A stretch of DNA of 64,000 bases from assembly GCA_046351215.1 (NCBI GenBank), contig JAXLYX010000019.1, positions 1-64,000 on the forward strand, written 5' to 3'. The first letter of the stretch is position 1. Each line of letters starts with the position of its first letter. This document shows positions 27,632 to 36,508 of the stretch, piece after piece. Both the position numbers and the translations under genes were made by a program. Below the pieces are notes generated by a model. That model was not told where the DNA came from and did no database searches. It saw only the letters and a list, made by a program, of their open reading frames with translations. The stretch comes from JAXLYX01 sp046351215. Its GTDB lineage: Bacteria > Myxococcota_A > Polyangia > Polyangiales > Houyiibacteriaceae.

Positions 27632-28483
27632 TTGGAACTGCGGTTCGAGAAGTACGAAGGCATCGGCAACGACTTCCTCGTCGTCGACGGGAACGACGAG
27701 GCCGCGCGGGCGCTCTCGCCCGAGGTCGTCCGCGCGCTCTGCGATCGCCATCGCGGCGTGGGAGGCGACGGCGTCCTGATCGTCGGGACGACCCCTCGGC
27801 TCTCGATGCGTGTCATCAACGCCGACGGCTCGATCCCCGAGATGTGCGGCAACGGTCTCCGCTGCGTCGCGCTGCACGTGCGACGCGCCGGCCTCTCGGC
27901 CTCGCCCTCGTTCGTCGTCGACACGGACGCGGGCCCGCACGAATGCCACGTCTCTTCCGCGGACGTGGAGGCCCTCGTCGAGGTCGAGATGCGCGTGCCG
28001 ACGCTCGTGCCCTCCGCCGTGCCCGTGGTCTCGGACGGGCCGCTCGTCGACGGGACCTTCCCGGTCGACGATCGTTCCCTCGCCGTCACCTGCGTGTCGA
28101 TGGGCAATCCGCACGTCGTCACCTTCGACGACGTGGGCGACGCCCGCTTCTCGCTCGGCCCCCGCCTCGAGCGCGATCCGCGCTTCCCCGAGGGCGTGAA
28201 CGTCGGCTTCGCGCGCCCGCGCGGCGACGGAGGCCTCGTCCTCCACGTCTTCGAGCGCGGCGCGGGCTGGACCGAGGCGTGCGGCACCGGCGCGTGCGCG
28301 GCGGCCGTCGCGGCGGTCGAGACCGGTCGCGCGGCGCGCGGCACGCCCATCCCCGTGCGCCTCCCGGGCGGCGAGCTCGTGATCCGCGTGGGCGCCGAGG
28401 GCGAGCGCGTGCGCATGACCGGCCCGGCCCGTCACGTCTTCTCCGGGCGCGTCGACCTCTCGCGCTTCGGCGGAGGCCGATGA
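27632..28483 (+). CDS. dapF: Diaminopimelate epimerase
   Basis: This 283-residue enzyme converts LL- to meso-diaminopimelate for lysine and peptidoglycan. The two catalytic cysteines are present: Cys72 in MCGNGLRCVA and Cys217 in EACGTGACAAAVAA. GNPHVVTF and the N-terminal KYEGIGNDFLVVD are also typical. The start is TTG 27632 with GGAG about seven bases upstream. The stop overlaps the next gene by ATGA, coupling dapF to two signalling proteins. Confidence 0.96.
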   Translation: MELRFEKYEGIGNDFLVVDGNDEAARALSPEVVRALCDRHRGVGGDGVLIVGTTPRLSMRVINADGSIPEMCGNGLRCVALHVRRAGLSASPSFVVDTDAGPHECHVSSADVEALVEVEMRVPTLVPSAVPVVSDGPLVDGTFPVDDRSLAVTCVSMGNPHVVTFDDVGDARFSLGPRLERDPRFPEGVNVGFARPRGDGGLVLHVFERGAGWTEACGTGACAAAVAAVETGRAARGTPIPVRLPGGELVIRVGAEGERVRMTGPARHVFSGRVDLSRFGGGR

Positions 28484-30339
28484 CCACGCCGAAGCTGCGC
28501 ATCCTCCTCGTCGCCGCGAGCCCCCAGGACGCGCGCTTCGCGCAGCGCGTGCTCGAAGACCACGGCGACGAGGTGCGCATCTCGGACGAGGCGAAGGACG
28601 CGCTCGCGCACCTCGCCCGCCAGCACTTCGACGTCGCGATGATCTCCCTCTCGCTCCCGAGGGGCGACGGGCTCGCGCTCGTGCACCACGTCCGCGCGCT
28701 CCATCCGAACGTCGACGTCATCGTGATGAGCCCGCCCACGGCGATCGAGGAGACCGCGCATGCGATCGCGCTCGGCGTGCTGCAGAGCGTGCTGCTCCCG
28801 CTCTCGGGCGATGCCGTGCTCGTCGCGGCCGATCGCGCCCGCGAGCGACGCATCCTCGTCGCCGAGCGCGCGCGCCTCGCGGCGCAGGAGGCCATGAGCC
28901 GGCGCCGCACGGCGACCTACGCGCGATGCGCCGCCTTCGTCGCCGAGACCGACGTGCGCGAGGTGGCGCAGCTCGTCCTCGACGCCTGCGCGGGCGAGCT
29001 CGATTGCAGCGCGGCCGGCGCGTACGTCGCTTCCCACGGCGGCGACGGCTTCTTCCTCGCCGCGACGCTCGGGAAGGCGGACGACCTTCCTCGGCGGCTC
29101 GAGGATCGCGAGCTCGCCTCCATCGATCCGACGGTTCCCGTCGTCGAGGAGGAAGGGCGCGTGCGGCTCGTCCTGCTCGGAGACTCCGATCTCGTCGGCG
29201 TGATCGAGCTCGTGCCCCGCACCTTCCCGATCGCGGACGAGCCTCGCGAGGGGCTCGAGATCATCGCCGGGCTCGGGACCGCGGCCCTCGTCGCGGCGCG
29301 CAAGGTCGACGCCATCGCGCGCACGGGCATCAAGGACCCGGACACGAGCGCCTACACCTTCGCGTACTTCGGCGAGGTGGCGGGTCGCGAGATCGACCGG
29401 GCCGCCCGCTACAAGCGTCGCTTCGCGCTGCTCACGCTCTCGTTCGACGCGCTCGAGGAGCGTCGGGACCGCCTCTCGCCGAAGGATCTCGTCGCCTTCC
29501 GCCGTGCCCTCACGGACTCCATCCTCGAGGCCGTGAAGGACTCCGACGTCGTCGCGCGCGTCGAGGACGACGAGTACTACGTGCTCCTCCCCGAGACGGG
29601 CCTGCTCGGAGCGCTCTCGACGCGGCGCCGGATCCGCGCGCGCTGCGCGGCGCTCGCCCTCTCCGACGGCCTCGCGCGCGACGCCTACGAGCCGATGGTC
29701 GGCATCGCGACCTACCCGGCCGACGGCCTCGACCTCGGTCGTCTCCTCCGCCTGAGCCGGCGGCGCGCCGAGCGCTCGCGTCGTGGCGTCTTCCGCCGCC
29801 TCGGCTTCGCCGACCGTCCGTTCTGGGAGTGCATCGACCAGTTGCTCGACCACGCCTCGCAGGTCGGCGCCGGCGCCGACATGATGCCCGACTCGATCCG
29901 TCGCGCGCAGGACGAGGTCTCGCTCTCGCGCCATGCGCAGATGAACCCCACGCTCCTGCTCCGCCTCGCGAGCCAGCTGGCCGGCGACGCCGTCCGCTTC
30001 CGAGCGCCGGGCACCATCTACGTCTCGGGCGACTCCCAGGTCGCGCAGGCCGTCGCCCAGGCCGTCGACGTGAAGGACGCCGGCTCGATCCGCGTCTGGG
30101 CCGTCGGGAGCGATCCCAGCGGACCGGTCGGTCGCATCGCGCTCCCGGTCGACGATCGGCGGATCGGCGACCAGGTCCTCTTCCTCTCGCTCACCGAGCT
30201 CGGAGGCTACGTGCTCGCGGCGCGCCCGCTCGCCCAGGGCGGCTTCGTCGCCTTCCACTCCTCCGATCTCGACCTCGTCGACGGGCTCGTCACGCAGTTC
30301 CAGGCCGCCTACCACCTGCAGCCGGAGGTCGGCGAATGA
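28480..30339 (+). CDS. Pseudo-receiver / GAF-like / degenerate GGDEF signalling protein
   Basis: This 619-residue protein starts at ATG 28480 within the dapF stop, after GGAGG. Residues 5-120 look like a receiver domain, but the phosphoacceptor aspartate is replaced by Ser56 (FDVAMISLSLPRGDG), so classical phosphorylation is unlikely. About 150-290 resembles a GAF domain. About 310-440 follows a GGDEF fold, but the signature is EDDEYY instead of GGDEF, so cyclase activity is not expected. The last ~170 residues are unassigned. The whole looks like a ligand- or protein-binding scaffold rather than an enzyme. Its stop overlaps the DUF4388 gene by ATGA, which suggests a physical partnership. Confidence 0.7.
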   Translation: MTTPKLRILLVAASPQDARFAQRVLEDHGDEVRISDEAKDALAHLARQHFDVAMISLSLPRGDGLALVHHVRALHPNVDVIVMSPPTAIEETAHAIALGVLQSVLLPLSGDAVLVAADRARERRILVAERARLAAQEAMSRRRTATYARCAAFVAETDVREVAQLVLDACAGELDCSAAGAYVASHGGDGFFLAATLGKADDLPRRLEDRELASIDPTVPVVEEEGRVRLVLLGDSDLVGVIELVPRTFPIADEPREGLEIIAGLGTAALVAARKVDAIARTGIKDPDTSAYTFAYFGEVAGREIDRAARYKRRFALLTLSFDALEERRDRLSPKDLVAFRRALTDSILEAVKDSDVVARVEDDEYYVLLPETGLLGALSTRRRIRARCAALALSDGLARDAYEPMVGIATYPADGLDLGRLLRLSRRRAERSRRGVFRRLGFADRPFWECIDQLLDHASQVGAGADMMPDSIRRAQDEVSLSRHAQMNPTLLLRLASQLAGDAVRFRAPGTIYVSGDSQVAQAVAQAVDVKDAGSIRVWAVGSDPSGPVGRIALPVDDRRIGDQVLFLSLTELGGYVLAARPLAQGGFVAFHSSDLDLVDGLVTQFQAAYHLQPEVGE

Positions 30340-31742
30340 GCCAGGACGGCGGACGGATCCTCGTGGTCGATTCCGACTACGACACGCTCGATGCCCTGGC
30401 CACGGCGCTGCGCGGGCGCGGACACCACGTGGCCCTCGCCACCGACGGACGGCTCGGTCTGCAGAGCGCCGTCGAGATCGCGGCCGAGGTGATCATCGTC
30501 GACCGCGACGTGCAGGTCTTCGACATCCGCACCTTCCTCGACGTGCTGCGGGACAACCCGAAGACGGCCCACGCCCGCATGTTCGTCATGGGCAAGGGCG
30601 ACGTCGCGCACATCGCGTCGATCGACGGACGCGCCGAGCCGTTGGTCAAGCCCTTCAACGCCAACGAGATCTCCGCGCGCATCGACGAGATCCTCCGCGC
30701 GAAGCGGGCGCCGAAGCGCGAGCCCGAGCTCAAGGGCGACCTCTCGCAGGTCGCGCTCTTCGACCTGCTCCAGGTGTTCGCCGTGAACCACCGCACGGGC
30801 AAGCTCCGCGTCGAGAGCGAGAGCGCGGCCGGCGAGATCTGGCTGCGCGACGGTCGGATCGTCGACGCGACCCAGGGCTACGCCACCGGAGAGAAGGCCT
30901 TCTACCGGATCCTCGCCGTGACACGCGGGCAGTTCGTCTTCCTGCCCGGGCTCGAGCACAGCGAGGCCCGCATCGAGGCGAGCACCGAGTCGCTCCTGAT
31001 GGAGGGCGCGCGGCGCGTGGACGAGGTGGCACGGCTTCGATCGCAGCTGCCCGAGCTCTCGGCGACGATCACCGTCGGCGCCATGACGTCGATCCCGCCC
31101 GGCCTCTCGGCCGACGTCGCGCTCCGCCTCGACGAGCCGCGCGCGATCGAGGAGCTGCTCGACGTGCTGCCCGAGCACGATCTCGAGATCCTCGCGGCGG
31201 TGCGCGATCTCCTCGCCGGCGGGCAGGTCGTCGTCCACGACGTGAACGCGAAGGTCGCGTTCTGCGACCCGGACGAATTGACGGCCCTCTCGGCCGCGAC
31301 GCTCCGCATCCGTCGAGGCGGCGCGGAGGGACCGGCCCGCGTCGGCGTGATCGCACCCCGCGCCCTCGATCTCGGTCGATTCGCGCGGGCGCTCGCCTCG
31401 GTCCGGGAGTACCTGCCGAGCGCCGAGCCTCCCGTCCTCGTCGGCTCCGGCCCGATGGGTGTGATGGGCACGGTCCGGCTAGGGACGACGGAGCTCGAGC
31501 TCTTCGCGCTCCCCTACGAGTCGCCCTACCGCCCCCTGTGGGGCGCGCTCCTCGGATCCTCCACGGTCGTCGTGCACCTCGGCGTCGAGGTCGTCGCGGA
31601 CGACGTGAACGAAGCGCTCCGCGACCTCGACATCCGCATCGTTCGCTCGAAGTCGGGCTACGAGCGCGTGTCGGGGGCCATCGATCTCCTCCGCGACGCG
31701 CTCGGCGCCGCGGCGGGACGGGCCTACGCCGCCCCGAGGTAG
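30336..31742 (+). CDS. Response regulator with DUF4388 (PATAN) domain
   Basis: This 468-residue protein starts at ATG 30336 (ATGA overlap, GGAGG upstream). A receiver domain at 5-125 retains Asp56 in VIIVDRDVQ and Lys in LVKPFN. It is followed by a DUF4388/PATAN domain at about 132-240 (LKGDLSQVALFDLLQVFAVN, then HRTGKLRVE and IWLRDGRIVDA), a module of myxobacterial and cyanobacterial regulators. The C-terminal ~190 residues hold a predicted alpha/beta domain I cannot name; a degenerate small-GTPase-like fold is possible. It is coupled to the upstream pseudo-receiver protein. The 3' end overlaps the convergent hypothetical gene by 19 bp. Confidence 0.8.
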   Translation: MSQDGGRILVVDSDYDTLDALATALRGRGHHVALATDGRLGLQSAVEIAAEVIIVDRDVQVFDIRTFLDVLRDNPKTAHARMFVMGKGDVAHIASIDGRAEPLVKPFNANEISARIDEILRAKRAPKREPELKGDLSQVALFDLLQVFAVNHRTGKLRVESESAAGEIWLRDGRIVDATQGYATGEKAFYRILAVTRGQFVFLPGLEHSEARIEASTESLLMEGARRVDEVARLRSQLPELSATITVGAMTSIPPGLSADVALRLDEPRAIEELLDVLPEHDLEILAAVRDLLAGGQVVVHDVNAKVAFCDPDELTALSAATLRIRRGGAEGPARVGVIAPRALDLGRFARALASVREYLPSAEPPVLVGSGPMGVMGTVRLGTTELELFALPYESPYRPLWGALLGSSTVVVHLGVEVVADDVNEALRDLDIRIVRSKSGYERVSGAIDLLRDALGAAAGRAYAAPR

Positions 31743-33301
31743 ATCTTCAGCGTGTCCGCCGCGGCCTTCCGGTCGAAGGGCGAATCGGCGAGCTCGGAGC
31801 GCGTCGAGATCTTCGCGAAGAGCTCGTCGAGGTAGTGGTAGAAGTCCGTGCACTCGGCCACGGATTCGTCGAGGCGCGCCGGGTCGAGCAGGTCCACGTC
31901 GCGGAGCGACTCGAGCGCCGCGAGGAAGCGATCGAGACGCTGGTAGTCGGAGAGCCTCACGAGCTGGTAGCCGATCGCGCGGAAGTGCACCAGGAATTCG
32001 CGGACGAACTGGAAGCTCGCCGAGCCCACCCACCGGTCCGGATCGGACGGCGCCGCGTGGGCCTTCGCGAGGAAGGCGCGGAGGATCTGCGTGAACATCC
32101 AGACGTCACGGCGCAGCCGCTCGCTCGTCGCGCGTCGCACGCCGAGGTCGTCGTCGAGGATGGGCGGAGGCCGCGTCGGCTCGAGCTCCCGGCAGAGCGT
32201 CGCGATCGCGTGGTGGATCGCGCTGCGGAGGCTCGCGGAGGCCAGGCGGAGCTGCCGAGCGAGCTCGTCGTCGGCGACCGCGTCGTCCGGAGCCGGGAGA
32301 TCCCGTTCGAAGACGCGGCGCACCTCGACGCGCAGCGTGGTCGCGAGGCTCTCGAGCGAGCGGCGTAGCGAGACGAGGTCGCTCGCCTGCGAGACCAGGA
32401 GGTCGTAGCGCTCGTGCATGAGGGAGGCGGGCGTCGCGAGCAGCTCCCGCTCGAAGCCCGCGGCCATGCGATCCCCGGCGCGACCCGTGAGGAAGCGGGC
32501 GAGCGCGCGGAGGTCGCTGCGCAGCACCGAGAGCACCACGTACGAGCGACGCGTGGTCTCCGGCTTCTCGGCGTATTCCTCGACGAGGCGCAGGTAGCGG
32601 AGCGCCCGGAAGAGGGCGAGGAAGCAGAGGGCCGAGACGCGGTGCGCGGCGTCGTTCTCGACGCGGTGCAGGATCTCGAGGACCTCGGCGTTCCGTATCC
32701 GGTCGAACTCCGTGCGGAACTCGAGCGTGACGAGGGGGTTGAAGTAGGTGTTGCGCCCGATCTCCCGGACGACGGTGCCGAGCAGGGCGACGTAGAGACG
32801 ATGCGGGATGCGGCCGAGGCGGAGCATGCCGTCGGCCATCTCGAGGAAGCTCGAGAAGGTGTTCCGCAGGAGGAAGAGCGACTCCTCCGGCGTGTCCTGC
32901 GTGAGCTGCTCCTGGATCAGTCGGCTGCGCTCGGAGTCCTCGGGCAGGACCGACTCGAGGTAGCGGCTGAAGACGTAGGCGCGATCCTTCGGTCCGAGCA
33001 GCGCGCGGACCTGCGTGATCGATTCGTCGAGCGCGTCGCGGACGATCCGCAGCTCGTCGTGGAAGTCGTGCGCGACGGCCGCGGTCTTGCGCACCGGACC
33101 CGGATGGTTCCTCGGGTTCCCGAAGCAGGCGAAGCCCTTGAGGAGCATCTCGAGCTCGAAGAGGGTCTCCTCCTTCCGATCCCAGGGAAGGGAGGTGTAC
33201 CAACTGTCGCGGATCTCTCCCTGTTCGCGACGGAGGCCGCGGGTGTCCCGGAGCAGGTTCGCGTAGACGTCGCGGGACGGCAGCGAGATGGCGCGCGGCA
33301 T
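31724..33301 (-). CDS. Conserved hypothetical, largely helical protein
   Basis: This 525-residue cytosolic protein has no signal peptide or membrane segment. It is mostly amphipathic helix, rich in Leu, Arg and Glu. Patches such as SWYTSLPWDRKEETLFELEM, NPRNHPG, GRNTYFNPLVTLEFRTEFDR and CTDFYHYLDELF look constrained rather than random, suggesting a conserved family, but I do not recognise it. It overlaps the DUF4388 regulator gene tail-to-tail and is followed on the same strand, 16 bp upstream, by the SRPBCC-like gene, so these two may be co-transcribed. No function is proposed. Confidence 0.75.
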   Translation of the reverse strand: MPRAISLPSRDVYANLLRDTRGLRREQGEIRDSWYTSLPWDRKEETLFELEMLLKGFACFGNPRNHPGPVRKTAAVAHDFHDELRIVRDALDESITQVRALLGPKDRAYVFSRYLESVLPEDSERSRLIQEQLTQDTPEESLFLLRNTFSSFLEMADGMLRLGRIPHRLYVALLGTVVREIGRNTYFNPLVTLEFRTEFDRIRNAEVLEILHRVENDAAHRVSALCFLALFRALRYLRLVEEYAEKPETTRRSYVVLSVLRSDLRALARFLTGRAGDRMAAGFERELLATPASLMHERYDLLVSQASDLVSLRRSLESLATTLRVEVRRVFERDLPAPDDAVADDELARQLRLASASLRSAIHHAIATLCRELEPTRPPPILDDDLGVRRATSERLRRDVWMFTQILRAFLAKAHAAPSDPDRWVGSASFQFVREFLVHFRAIGYQLVRLSDYQRLDRFLAALESLRDVDLLDPARLDESVAECTDFYHYLDELFAKISTRSELADSPFDRKAAADTLKIYLGAA

Positions 33302-33317
33302 GGGGGCCGCGATCCTA

Positions 33318-34397
33318 TCAATGCAGGCTGGCCCCGGCTACGGGCGTCGCGAAGGGGGCGACACCGCGGTCGAAGCCCTGCCGCACGGCACGGACCAGGG
33401 CCGCGTCCGGCTCGGGCCGTGGTGCGAAGGGACGCCGGGACGGAGGCTCGACGAGGACGGCCGCGAGGTGCTCGCCGAGCTCGTAGACGTCGGCCCGGAA
33501 TCGCGCGGGATCGCAGAGCCCGCGGTAGCTGGCCGCGTGGAGCTCGAGCACGAGCTTCGGCAGCTCGCCGTCCGCGAACGCCGCGAGGGCTCGCCGGCCC
33601 AGCTGGGCCACGGTGTCTTCGGGGCGCACGGTGGCGAAGGCGCGGGCGTACGCCGGAGCCACCGCGCCGCTCGAACGCCCGAGGCTGCGCGCGAGGCTCG
33701 CCTCGAAGCCCTGCGCGATCGGCGGCAGGAGCCGGAGGACGAAGCCGGGCTGGAGATAGACCTCGCCCCGGCGGACCTCGTCGACCACGGCGTGGATCGC
33801 GAGGGCGAGGCCGGTCGCCATGCCGGCGCGGTCGTCGTTCGTGGCGCGGAGCTCCTCGGCCAGGGCGACGAGCCGCTCCTCGGCGCGTTCCGCCTCGAGC
33901 CGGAGGGCCGGGAGCCGGGGGGCCTCGTCGAGATCCCGTCGCGGGGGGTACGGGCTCGCCGTCCGCACCTGGGAGGAGAGCTCGACCAGGCGATCCAGGC
34001 TCGACGCGAGCTCGTGGCCGAGGTGCAGACGGGCCGGGAGCGAGAGCAGGGGGCCGCGGAGGTCGACCTCGACCTTCCACTCCACGCGGGTCCGGTTCGG
34101 GCCGAGGGGTCGGAGGACGACCTCCGTGCGATGCCCGCGTATCACACCCGAGCCCACGGCCCGGAACCCGAGGCGCCGCCCCGGCTCCGCATCGACCACC
34201 ACCTCCTCGAGGCTGCCGTGCCGGCCGGGGAGCCCGACGGAGCGGAGGGCGCCGATACCGTTCGGATGCCCGCCGTCCCCCGGCGCGACCGTGCGGATGG
34301 GCGAGGTCGACCAGCGGTTCAAGGCCGACGGGTCGACGAGGAGCCCGAAGGCCACGGCCGGGCTGCAGGCGAGATCGCGATGGAGCTGGAAGAGCAT
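33318..34397 (-). CDS. SRPBCC-like N-terminal domain fused to an unknown helical domain
   Basis: This 359-residue protein opens with a START/SRPBCC-like polyketide-cyclase pattern (about 1-140): MLFQLHRDLACSPAVAFGLL, then LNRWS, a turn-rich strand region and RVEWKVEVDLRGPLL. This fold binds hydrophobic ligands. The remaining ~200 residues are helical; NDDRAGMATGLALAIHAVVD and ELPKLVLELHAASYRG hint at a DUF5995-like domain, but this is uncertain. It lies 16 bp from the downstream hypothetical gene and faces away from nothing obvious in metabolism. Lipid or isoprenoid binding would suit the neighbouring squalene genes, but this is only inference. Confidence 0.6.
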   Translation of the reverse strand: MLFQLHRDLACSPAVAFGLLVDPSALNRWSTSPIRTVAPGDGGHPNGIGALRSVGLPGRHGSLEEVVVDAEPGRRLGFRAVGSGVIRGHRTEVVLRPLGPNRTRVEWKVEVDLRGPLLSLPARLHLGHELASSLDRLVELSSQVRTASPYPPRRDLDEAPRLPALRLEAERAEERLVALAEELRATNDDRAGMATGLALAIHAVVDEVRRGEVYLQPGFVLRLLPPIAQGFEASLARSLGRSSGAVAPAYARAFATVRPEDTVAQLGRRALAAFADGELPKLVLELHAASYRGLCDPARFRADVYELGEHLAAVLVEPPSRRPFAPRPEPDAALVRAVRQGFDRGVAPFATPVAGASLH

Positions 34398-34453
34398 CGG
34401 CGACCGAGGTTAGCGCGATCGCGGCCCCTCATCCCGTCCCGACGGCCCGTCGC

Positions 34454-34603
34454 TCAGCCGCCGAGCTGGCAGAAGGCGTGGACGACGGCGAGGCCGGACG
34501 AGAAGAGGAGGAGGGCCAGCGCGACGCGGGGCATGGGAACCGGGCACTTCTTGGCGCTGGGTTCGACCTGGGGGAGCTCGAGGGCTTCTTGCGTCAGGGT
34601 CAT
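34454..34603 (-). CDS. Small single-pass membrane protein, 49 residues
   Basis: ATG 34603 is preceded by GAGG at five-base spacing. The protein has a polar N terminus (MTLTQEALELPQVEP, ending KKCPVP) and one hydrophobic helix (PRVALALLLFSSGLAVVHAF), then CQLGG. It lies 90 bp downstream of the squalene-epoxidase-like gene on the same strand and may belong to the same transcript. Bacterial epoxidases act at membranes, so a small membrane partner is conceivable, but the evidence is position only. Coding status rests on a good start site, strict third-base G+C and the clean transmembrane segment. Confidence 0.5.
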   Translation of the reverse strand: MTLTQEALELPQVEPSAKKCPVPMPRVALALLLFSSGLAVVHAFCQLGG

Positions 34604-34693
34604 GGCCACCTCGCGACCCAGAGGGTCACGCGCGGAGAACTGGGCCCAGCCGCCCCGATCGGCAAGGGGAGGCTCGGCCGAGGTCCACGAGGG

Positions 34694-36163
34694 TCACGAA
34701 ATTCCGGCCGGGGTGGGGCGCGCCGTGACGCTCCGCTCCACCGGCACCCTGCGTTTCGCCCCGGCCGGCGCGGGAGGAGGGAGGCTCCCTCGGGCCGCGA
34801 CGGCGGCGGCGACCGCGAGAGCGCTCGCCTCGACTTTCTCGGTGGTCAAACGAATCAGGGAGAGGAGGGTGGCGAGCCGGTCGAGGAGCGCCCCCTGCTC
34901 GCGTACGACGGCATAGTACGCGGCGAGGCCGAAGACGCGGACGTACTCCTCGGCGAAGTGGGTGACCGCGACGTCGTCCCCCGAGAGCAGCGCCATGGAA
35001 GCGCGTCGCGCGCGTTCGCTGCGTCGCCAGTAGGCGAAGATCCCCTCGCGCATCGCTCGCGTCGCCGGGGACGCCGCGAGGAAGACCTCGTAGAGCGCGT
35101 CCGTGAGGATCTCGCGCGTCCGCACGAAGGGCGTGCGGGCTTCTTCGTACGCGAGCAGCGCGTCGGCCTGCGTGGGCTCGTCCGCGAGCGCTTCGACCAG
35201 CGCGACGACGTCGTTCGCGCAGACCGTCATGCCGGAGGCCGTGAGCGGATGCGAGCAGCCGGCCGCGTCTCCCACGAGCGCCGCGCCGTCGACCACGGCG
35301 CGCGGCACGCGGATCTTGTGGTTGCCGCAGACCTCGAGCTCGCCCGCGTCGATCGCACGGAGCATGGAGCTCCGCAGCGGCTCCGGCACGACGGGCACGT
35401 AGCGGGCTCGGAGCGTGTCGGCGAGCGCCTTCCGATCCTTGTCGAGCGAGGAGGGGACGTCGATGCACATGCGGACGCGCCCTCCGCCGATCGGATAGGC
35501 GAGCACGGGCCCGGGTGCCCCGAGGAATACGTGGCCGTGTCCCTCGAGGGGGAGCTCGGTGTCCTCGCAGAGCACGGCGACGGTGAACGAGAGCAGCTCG
35601 CTCTTCTCGTCGAGGCCGAGCAGCCCGCGCAGCCGTGAGTGCCTCCCTTCGGCCACGACGACGAGGGGTGCGCGGAGCTCCCGCCCGTCGGCGAGACGCA
35701 CGCCGACGACCCGGCCTCGTTCGCGGAGGACATCGGCGACCTTGGTCCCGAGCTCCATCGACACTCCGTCGAGCGCCGAGACCACGCGGCGCAGGGTCGA
35801 GACCATGTCGCGATGATCCATCGCGATCCCGGTCGCCTCGCCTGTGCCCGAGGCGGGGTACGGAAGCGGCAGCGGGGCCTCGTCCGGTCGCGTCGCGACG
35901 GCGAATCCGACGACGGGCACGCCGCCCGCCCCGAGCATCGGCGCGTGCAGCCCGAGGGACGCGAGCACGCGAGCCCCGCGCGGATGGATCAGCTCGCCGC
36001 GGAAGCGCGGGTCCGGGCCCCTGCGTGCCTCGATCAACGTGACGTTCGTGCCCCGCTTCGCGAGCGCGGCCGCCGCCACGAGTCCCGTGAACCCGCCTCC
36101 GACCACGATCGCCGTGCTCGTCTCCCCACGTCCGCGTCCTTCGTCCGAGCTCGAGAAATCCAC
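34694..36163 (-). CDS. Squalene-epoxidase-like FAD monooxygenase
   Basis: This protein has 489 residues from GTG 36163, which has GAGG five bases upstream; ATG 36223 or TTG 36247 would lengthen the N terminus. It has FAD-binding GGGFTG at 22-27, RGELIHPRGARVLASLGL at 55-72, a DG/GD-type segment, and LVGDAAGCSHPLTASGMTVC followed by NDVVAL. The GEL(L/I)xPxG and HPLTxxGMT patterns are the marks of squalene epoxidase within the flavoprotein hydroxylase family. That enzyme makes 2,3-oxidosqualene, the first sterol-specific step. A squalene-synthase-like gene is divergently placed, 345 bp away start to start. No oxidosqualene cyclase is in the window, so the sterol role is inferred; related geranylgeranyl or other isoprenoid epoxidases are possible. 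Confidence 0.8.
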   Translation of the reverse strand: MDFSSSDEGRGRGETSTAIVVGGGFTGLVAAAALAKRGTNVTLIEARRGPDPRFRGELIHPRGARVLASLGLHAPMLGAGGVPVVGFAVATRPDEAPLPLPYPASGTGEATGIAMDHRDMVSTLRRVVSALDGVSMELGTKVADVLRERGRVVGVRLADGRELRAPLVVVAEGRHSRLRGLLGLDEKSELLSFTVAVLCEDTELPLEGHGHVFLGAPGPVLAYPIGGGRVRMCIDVPSSLDKDRKALADTLRARYVPVVPEPLRSSMLRAIDAGELEVCGNHKIRVPRAVVDGAALVGDAAGCSHPLTASGMTVCANDVVALVEALADEPTQADALLAYEEARTPFVRTREILTDALYEVFLAASPATRAMREGIFAYWRRSERARRASMALLSGDDVAVTHFAEEYVRVFGLAAYYAVVREQGALLDRLATLLSLIRLTTEKVEASALAVAAAVAARGSLPPPAPAGAKRRVPVERSVTARPTPAGIS

Positions 36164-36256
36164 GTGCACCTCGCCTTCGTTCGTCGAGAAAAGCGATTGA
36201 AAGGCTACGCACGTCACGGGCATTCGCCACGAGAATCGGTGTAGCAAGCGTTCGCC

Positions 36257-36345
36257 TCGAAACGTGTTCCTCGGCCCTGTCGGACAGGATGAATGTGCAT
36301 CGAAACGTGTTCTCTCGCGCGTCCGGTCGTCCGTGGAACGTGTTC
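36257..36345. promoter_or_regulatory. Three copies of a GAA(A)CGTGTTC palindrome in the divergent promoter region
   Basis: TCGAAACGTGTTC occurs at 36257-36269 and 36300-36312, and GGAACGTGTTC at 36335-36345. The core GAAC-GT-GTTC is a dyad. Centres are 43 and 34 bp apart, so the first two lie on the same face of the helix. They sit between the epoxidase-like and synthase-like starts and could bind one regulator that controls both. Confidence 0.6.
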
Positions 36346-36508
36346 ACCGGATCTGCCTCGGAACCGCCCGCCGGATGACACCGGTTCAATCGTGTATCCC
36401 GACGGCTCGCCCGCGTCTTCCGCGGTTCGCCCGAATCCCCGGAGGGGCGTCTTGAAGACGGGCTCGCGGCGGACGATGAGAGGGGCGCTCGCAACGAGAG
36501 GGGAACCC

